Part shown: positions 7,028-8,485 of the stretch, one piece after another
Layout: the number at the start of each line of letters is the position of its first letter
Numbering within the stretch: position 1 is the stretch's first letter
NCBI GenBank assembly: GCA_013698385.1
Contig: JACCVB010000176.1
Span: forward strand, 1-8,485
DNA: 8,485 nucleotides
Reading direction: 5' to 3'
Source of the DNA: Chloroflexota bacterium
Lineage (GTDB): Bacteria; Chloroflexota; Limnocylindria; Limnocylindrales; CSP1-4
Program-made: the position numbers and the translations under genes
Notes under the pieces: generated by a model
What the model saw: only the letters and a program-made list of their open reading frames with translations
Told to the model about the DNA's origin: nothing
Databases searched by the model: none

Positions 7028-7103
7028 TGGAGCGGGAGACGAGGTTCGAACTCGCGACATGCAGCTTGGAAGGCTGCCGCTCTGCCAACTGAGCTACTCC
7101 CGC
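7028..7103 (-). tRNA. tRNA-Gly, anticodon TCC
   Basis: A complete 76-base cloverleaf on the minus strand. The acceptor stem GCGGGAG/CTCCCGC is perfect; the D stem is GCTC/GAGC with GG in the loop; the anticodon stem is GCAGC/GCTGC with loop CTTCCAA, placing the anticodon TCC at 7070-7068. The T arm is GCGAG/CTCGT (one G-U pair) with loop TTCGAAC. The discriminator base is T, as usual for bacterial tRNA-Gly, and CCA is encoded. It decodes GGA, and GGG by wobble. It lies between the ACT gene and the helicase on the same strand. Confidence 0.97.
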
Positions 7104-7105
7104 CC

Positions 7106-7137
7106 GGTGGCCGGTGGGTGGCCGGGTCGTTACGCTA
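7106..7137 (-). promoter_or_regulatory. Possible tRNA-Gly promoter and leader with a direct repeat
   Basis: On the minus strand TAGCGT (7137-7132) fits TANNNT and would place a start near 7125, about 20 bases before the mature tRNA. The leader contains two copies of a nonamer (plus-strand GGTGGCCGG at 7106-7114 and 7117-7125). There is no clear -35. The ACT gene stop is only 16 bases upstream of the box, so read-through from that gene is an alternative. Confidence 0.3.
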
Positions 7138-7152
7138 CCACGAGGTCCCAGT

Positions 7153-7542
7153 TCAGCCCTTGCGCTCCAGGATCGGGCGGGCGATGTCCGGCTTGTCGAC
7201 GACGAAGGCGAACATCGCACGGTCGCCCCAGCGACCCAGGAACAGGTGGCCGTAGATGTTCACGCCGGCATCGGCCAGAGACCTCGACAGGCGGGCCATG
7301 CCGCCGGGCTTGTCGTCCACCTCGGTGACGAGGGATTCGCCCTCGATGTAGGTGTAGCCCGCCTCGTCCAGGACCGCCTTGGTGGCGTCGTCATCTGCGG
7401 TCGTCATGATCACATGGCCCGAGTCGCCGATGCTCCCGCCGCCGATGGCCCGCAGGTCTACGCCGCGCGCAGCCAGCGCCTCCGCGAGGGACGCCATCGC
7501 CCCGGGCTCATTCTTCAGCTGGACGACAAACTGGTTGGCCAT
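7153..7542 (-). CDS. Small protein of two tandem ACT domains
   Basis: A 129-residue cytoplasmic protein made only of two ACT-like ligand-binding domains. The first is about residues 4-65, with FVVQLKNEPGAMASLAEALA (5-24) followed by GVDLRAIGG. The second is about 68-126, with VTEVDDKPGGMARLSRSLAD (72-91) followed by GVNIYGHLF. Each opens with the beta strand, (E/K)PG and helix signature typical of ACT domains that bind amino acids or similar small molecules. There is no catalytic domain, so a regulatory or sensing role is likely. The ligand cannot be told from sequence, and whether it partners with an enzyme encoded elsewhere is open. The ATG at 7542 has an upstream GGAGGA and matches the domain start. 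The frame stays open much further upstream into the antisense of the hydrolase, but that part is not protein-like. Confidence 0.9.
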   Translation of the reverse strand: MANQFVVQLKNEPGAMASLAEALAARGVDLRAIGGGSIGDSGHVIMTTADDDATKAVLDEAGYTYIEGESLVTEVDDKPGGMARLSRSLADAGVNIYGHLFLGRWGDRAMFAFVVDKPDIARPILERKG

Positions 7543-7554
7543 CGTGGGTGAGGG

Positions 7555-7560
7555 TCCTCC
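7555..7560 (-). promoter_or_regulatory. Shine-Dalgarno GGAGGA for the ACT protein
   Basis: GGAGGA on the minus strand is followed by twelve bases and the ATG at 7542. The spacing is long, similar to that of the helicase, but the match is good and no competing start lies closer. Confidence 0.55.
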
Positions 7561-7580
7561 GAGGGGGGCGATAGGGTCGA

Positions 7581-7598
7581 GGGCGATTCTACTCGCCC
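7581..7598 (-). promoter_or_regulatory. ACT gene -10 box TAGAAT inside an inverted repeat
   Basis: TAGAAT (minus strand, 7591-7586) is a strong -10 match and gives a leader of about 37 bases. It lies within the inverted repeat GGGCGA-TTCTAC-TCGCCC (7581-7586 and 7593-7598). This arrangement would suit an operator that blocks polymerase, though the arms could be chance in GC-rich DNA. The hexamer 17 bases upstream is a poor -35. Confidence 0.45.
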
Positions 7599-7632
7599 GC
7601 GGCGAGGCAGCCTTGGGTGGACCTCGTGGGCC

Positions 7633-7656
7633 ACCGCCGAGACGATGTCTGGCGGT
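7633..7656. other. Stable bulged hairpin in the divergent region
   Basis: ACCGCC (7633-7638) pairs with GGCGGT (7651-7656) and AGAC (7640-7643) pairs with GTCT (7647-7650). This leaves one bulged G and a three-base loop. No T-run follows on either strand, so it is not an intrinsic terminator. It could be an operator or part of a transcribed leader. Confidence 0.45.
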
Positions 7657-7769
7657 ACGACCATGAAGGATGTGCGGGTGAGCCACGCAATGGCGACTCT
7701 TGAGGCACGACGGACTCCGGAAGCGGTCTCGATCATGCAGAACGCTGTCACCGAGCACGCTACGCCGCA

Positions 7770-7781
7770 GATCGGCCGATC
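7770..7781. promoter_or_regulatory. Perfect 12-bp palindrome GATCGGCCGATC
   Basis: A self-complementary 12-mer with no spacer, about 117 bases before the hydrolase start and 228 bases before the ACT start. It could bind a dimeric regulator. Single occurrence and GC-rich composition make this only a candidate. Confidence 0.3.
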
Positions 7782-7884
7782 CGGGGACTCGAGGCGACTC
7801 GCGGACCCGCTTTCGGCCATAACGTGGCTGGTACGCACGTTGGTCCGGGCCGCGGTCGACGTCGCGCGAGCGCCCGGAGCCTGC

Positions 7885-7890
7885 TACGGT
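7885..7890 (+). promoter_or_regulatory. TACGGT -10-like box, predicted leaderless promoter of the hydrolase
   Basis: TACGGT (TANNNT) is followed by seven bases and then the ATG at 7898, which places the predicted transcription start at the start codon. No Shine-Dalgarno precedes the ATG and no convincing -35 is visible. Confidence 0.45.
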
Positions 7891-7897
7891 CCGCTCC

Positions 7898-8485
7898 ATG
7901 ATCGCGACGGAGCTCCCGGCTGCAGTGGCCGCTGCGCTCGAGGCACCCGTCCCGGGCGAGCGGATGGCGATCGAAGCCGCTGGTATCCCGTTCTCCATGC
8001 TGGGGTGGGGCGATCGCGCGGCACGCCCCTTGCTGCTGATCCACGGCGTGACGTCGTCGGCTGCGAGCTGGTGGCGCCTGGGGCCGGCCCTCGCCGCGAC
8101 CGGGCGGCGGGTCGTGGCGGTGGACCTGCCGGGACACGGTCTCACCGGCCACTGGATGGGGCACCCCCGTTTCCGCGACACCGCGGCGGATGTGGCCGCC
8201 GTCATCGGGGCGGCCGGGATGGAGCGGGCGGACCTGCAGGTGGTCGGGCACAGCTGGGGCGCCATGACGGCCGCGGCCCTCCCGGCAGCGAGCGACCTTC
8301 GCCCGAAGACGATCGTCCTGCTGGATCCGCCGGCCGTGTCCCACGCCTTCATCTCGGCCGAAGAGAACGTGGCCAGCGATCGGATGTACCGCGACCTGGA
8401 GGAGGCCGTCGCCGGACTCCGGGCCGAGAACCCGACCTGGGTGGACGGCGACATCCGAGCCCGGGCCGAGGCGCTCTCGCAACTG
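7898..8485 (+). CDS. Alpha/beta-hydrolase fold enzyme (C-terminus cut off by window edge)
   Basis: 196 codons are open to the window end and the protein is incomplete. The alpha/beta-hydrolase core is clear: strand and oxyanion motif LLLIHGVTSS (45-54), the DLPGHG turn (76-81), and the nucleophile elbow GHSWG (117-121) with Ser119 as catalytic nucleophile. A strand follows (TIVLLDPPA, 138-146). The cap domain probably starts near 150. The catalytic acid and His lie beyond the window, as expected for a family of about 260-300 residues. It is an esterase, lipase, epoxide-hydrolase-like or C-C bond hydrolase; Ser rather than Asp at the elbow argues against epoxide hydrolase and haloalkane dehalogenase. 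It is the only plus-strand gene and is divergent from the ACT gene. An internal in-frame ATG at 7964-7966 is possible but less likely given the -10-like box before 7898. Confidence 0.9.
   Translation, partial: MIATELPAAVAAALEAPVPGERMAIEAAGIPFSMLGWGDRAARPLLLIHGVTSSAASWWRLGPALAATGRRVVAVDLPGHGLTGHWMGHPRFRDTAADVAAVIGAAGMERADLQVVGHSWGAMTAAALPAASDLRPKTIVLLDPPAVSHAFISAEENVASDRMYRDLEEAVAGLRAENPTWVDGDIRARAEALSQL

Larger units (their letters stand above)
7543..7897. other. Divergent intergenic region between the ACT gene and the hydrolase
   Basis: 355 bases separate the two divergent start codons. The stretch looks less GC-rich than the flanking genes. Besides the promoter elements it holds a bulged hairpin (7633-7656), a perfect 12-bp palindrome (7770-7781) and a TAACGT box (7820-7825, plus strand). 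Open frames cross it on both strands, for example from the ATG at 7645 on the plus strand, but they have weaker third-position GC preference, match no family I know and continue as antisense or shifted reading of the hydrolase. I do not call a gene here. A small RNA cannot be excluded. Confidence 0.6.

Noticed and set aside
7104..7126. Possible intrinsic terminator between the ACT gene and the tRNA (CCCGG/CCGGG arms)
   Set aside because: The stem is only five pairs with a long loop and no T-run follows; the repeat reads better as a direct repeat.
7824..7901. 25-codon frame from a GTG ending in an ATGA overlap with the hydrolase start
   Set aside because: The overlap looks like a leader peptide, but there is no Shine-Dalgarno, the peptide is Arg-rich as expected from random GC-rich DNA, and the TACGGT box implies that transcription begins after it.
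7543..8454. N-terminal extension of the ACT frame far upstream on the minus strand
   Set aside because: It would run through the intergenic region and antisense to the hydrolase. ACT similarity starts exactly at the ATG at 7542, which has a Shine-Dalgarno.
7645..8485. Plus-strand open frame starting in the divergent region and overlapping the hydrolase in another frame
   Set aside because: Its own unique part has weaker third-position GC preference than the real genes, no recognisable motif, and the remainder is a shifted reading of the hydrolase.
1..8485. Mobile elements, CRISPR arrays, toxin-antitoxin or defence genes
   Set aside because: No transposase, integrase, regularly spaced repeats, or known defence domain was seen on either strand. 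The helicase is an ordinary RhlE type and the ATPases are ABC transporters, not defence ATPases.

Overview
The window is very GC-rich bacterial chromosome with a strong G/C preference at third codon positions. It has no mobile element, CRISPR array, integrase or phage gene. Gene content (a one-pass receptor Ser/Thr kinase, paired ABC-2 exporters, an RhlE-type helicase, a stand-alone double-ACT protein) and the apparent leaderless starts suggest a high-GC Chloroflexota lineage (for example Limnocylindria-like) or, less likely, an actinomycete. This assignment is inference; no rRNA or universal marker is present to settle it.

Almost everything is read from the minus strand. In transcription order: a 129-aa double-ACT protein (7542-7153); tRNA-Gly(TCC) (7103-7028); an RhlE-type DEAD-box RNA helicase with a long Gly/Pro/Arg tail (6867-5311); a receptor-type Ser/Thr protein kinase with one membrane helix and an unfamiliar ectodomain (5263-3446); then a tight cassette ATPase-permease-ATPase-permease (3355 to beyond base 1). 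In the cassette every junction is a 4-base GTGA or ATGA overlap. At the right edge an alpha/beta hydrolase runs the other way (7898 onward, cut by the window end). It is separated from the ACT gene by a 355-bp divergent intergenic region holding a hairpin, a perfect 12-bp palindrome and an inverted repeat over the presumed ACT -10 box.

The cassette encodes two ABC-2 type transporters, or one transporter with two different ATPase and two different membrane subunits, probably made in coupled amounts. The kinase lies directly upstream and could sense an envelope signal and act on the transporters or the helicase; only adjacency supports this. Helicase, tRNA and ACT protein look like housekeeping neighbours.

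The most interesting regulatory signal is a TANNNT -10-like box lying 6-8 bases before the start codon of three independently starting genes (first ATPase, kinase, hydrolase), none with a Shine-Dalgarno. This predicts leaderless mRNAs. The helicase and ACT genes, and one cassette-internal gene, have recognisable Shine-Dalgarno sequences instead. I saw no convincing new defence or mobile system; the kinase ectodomain and the kinase-plus-double-exporter arrangement are the least described parts.
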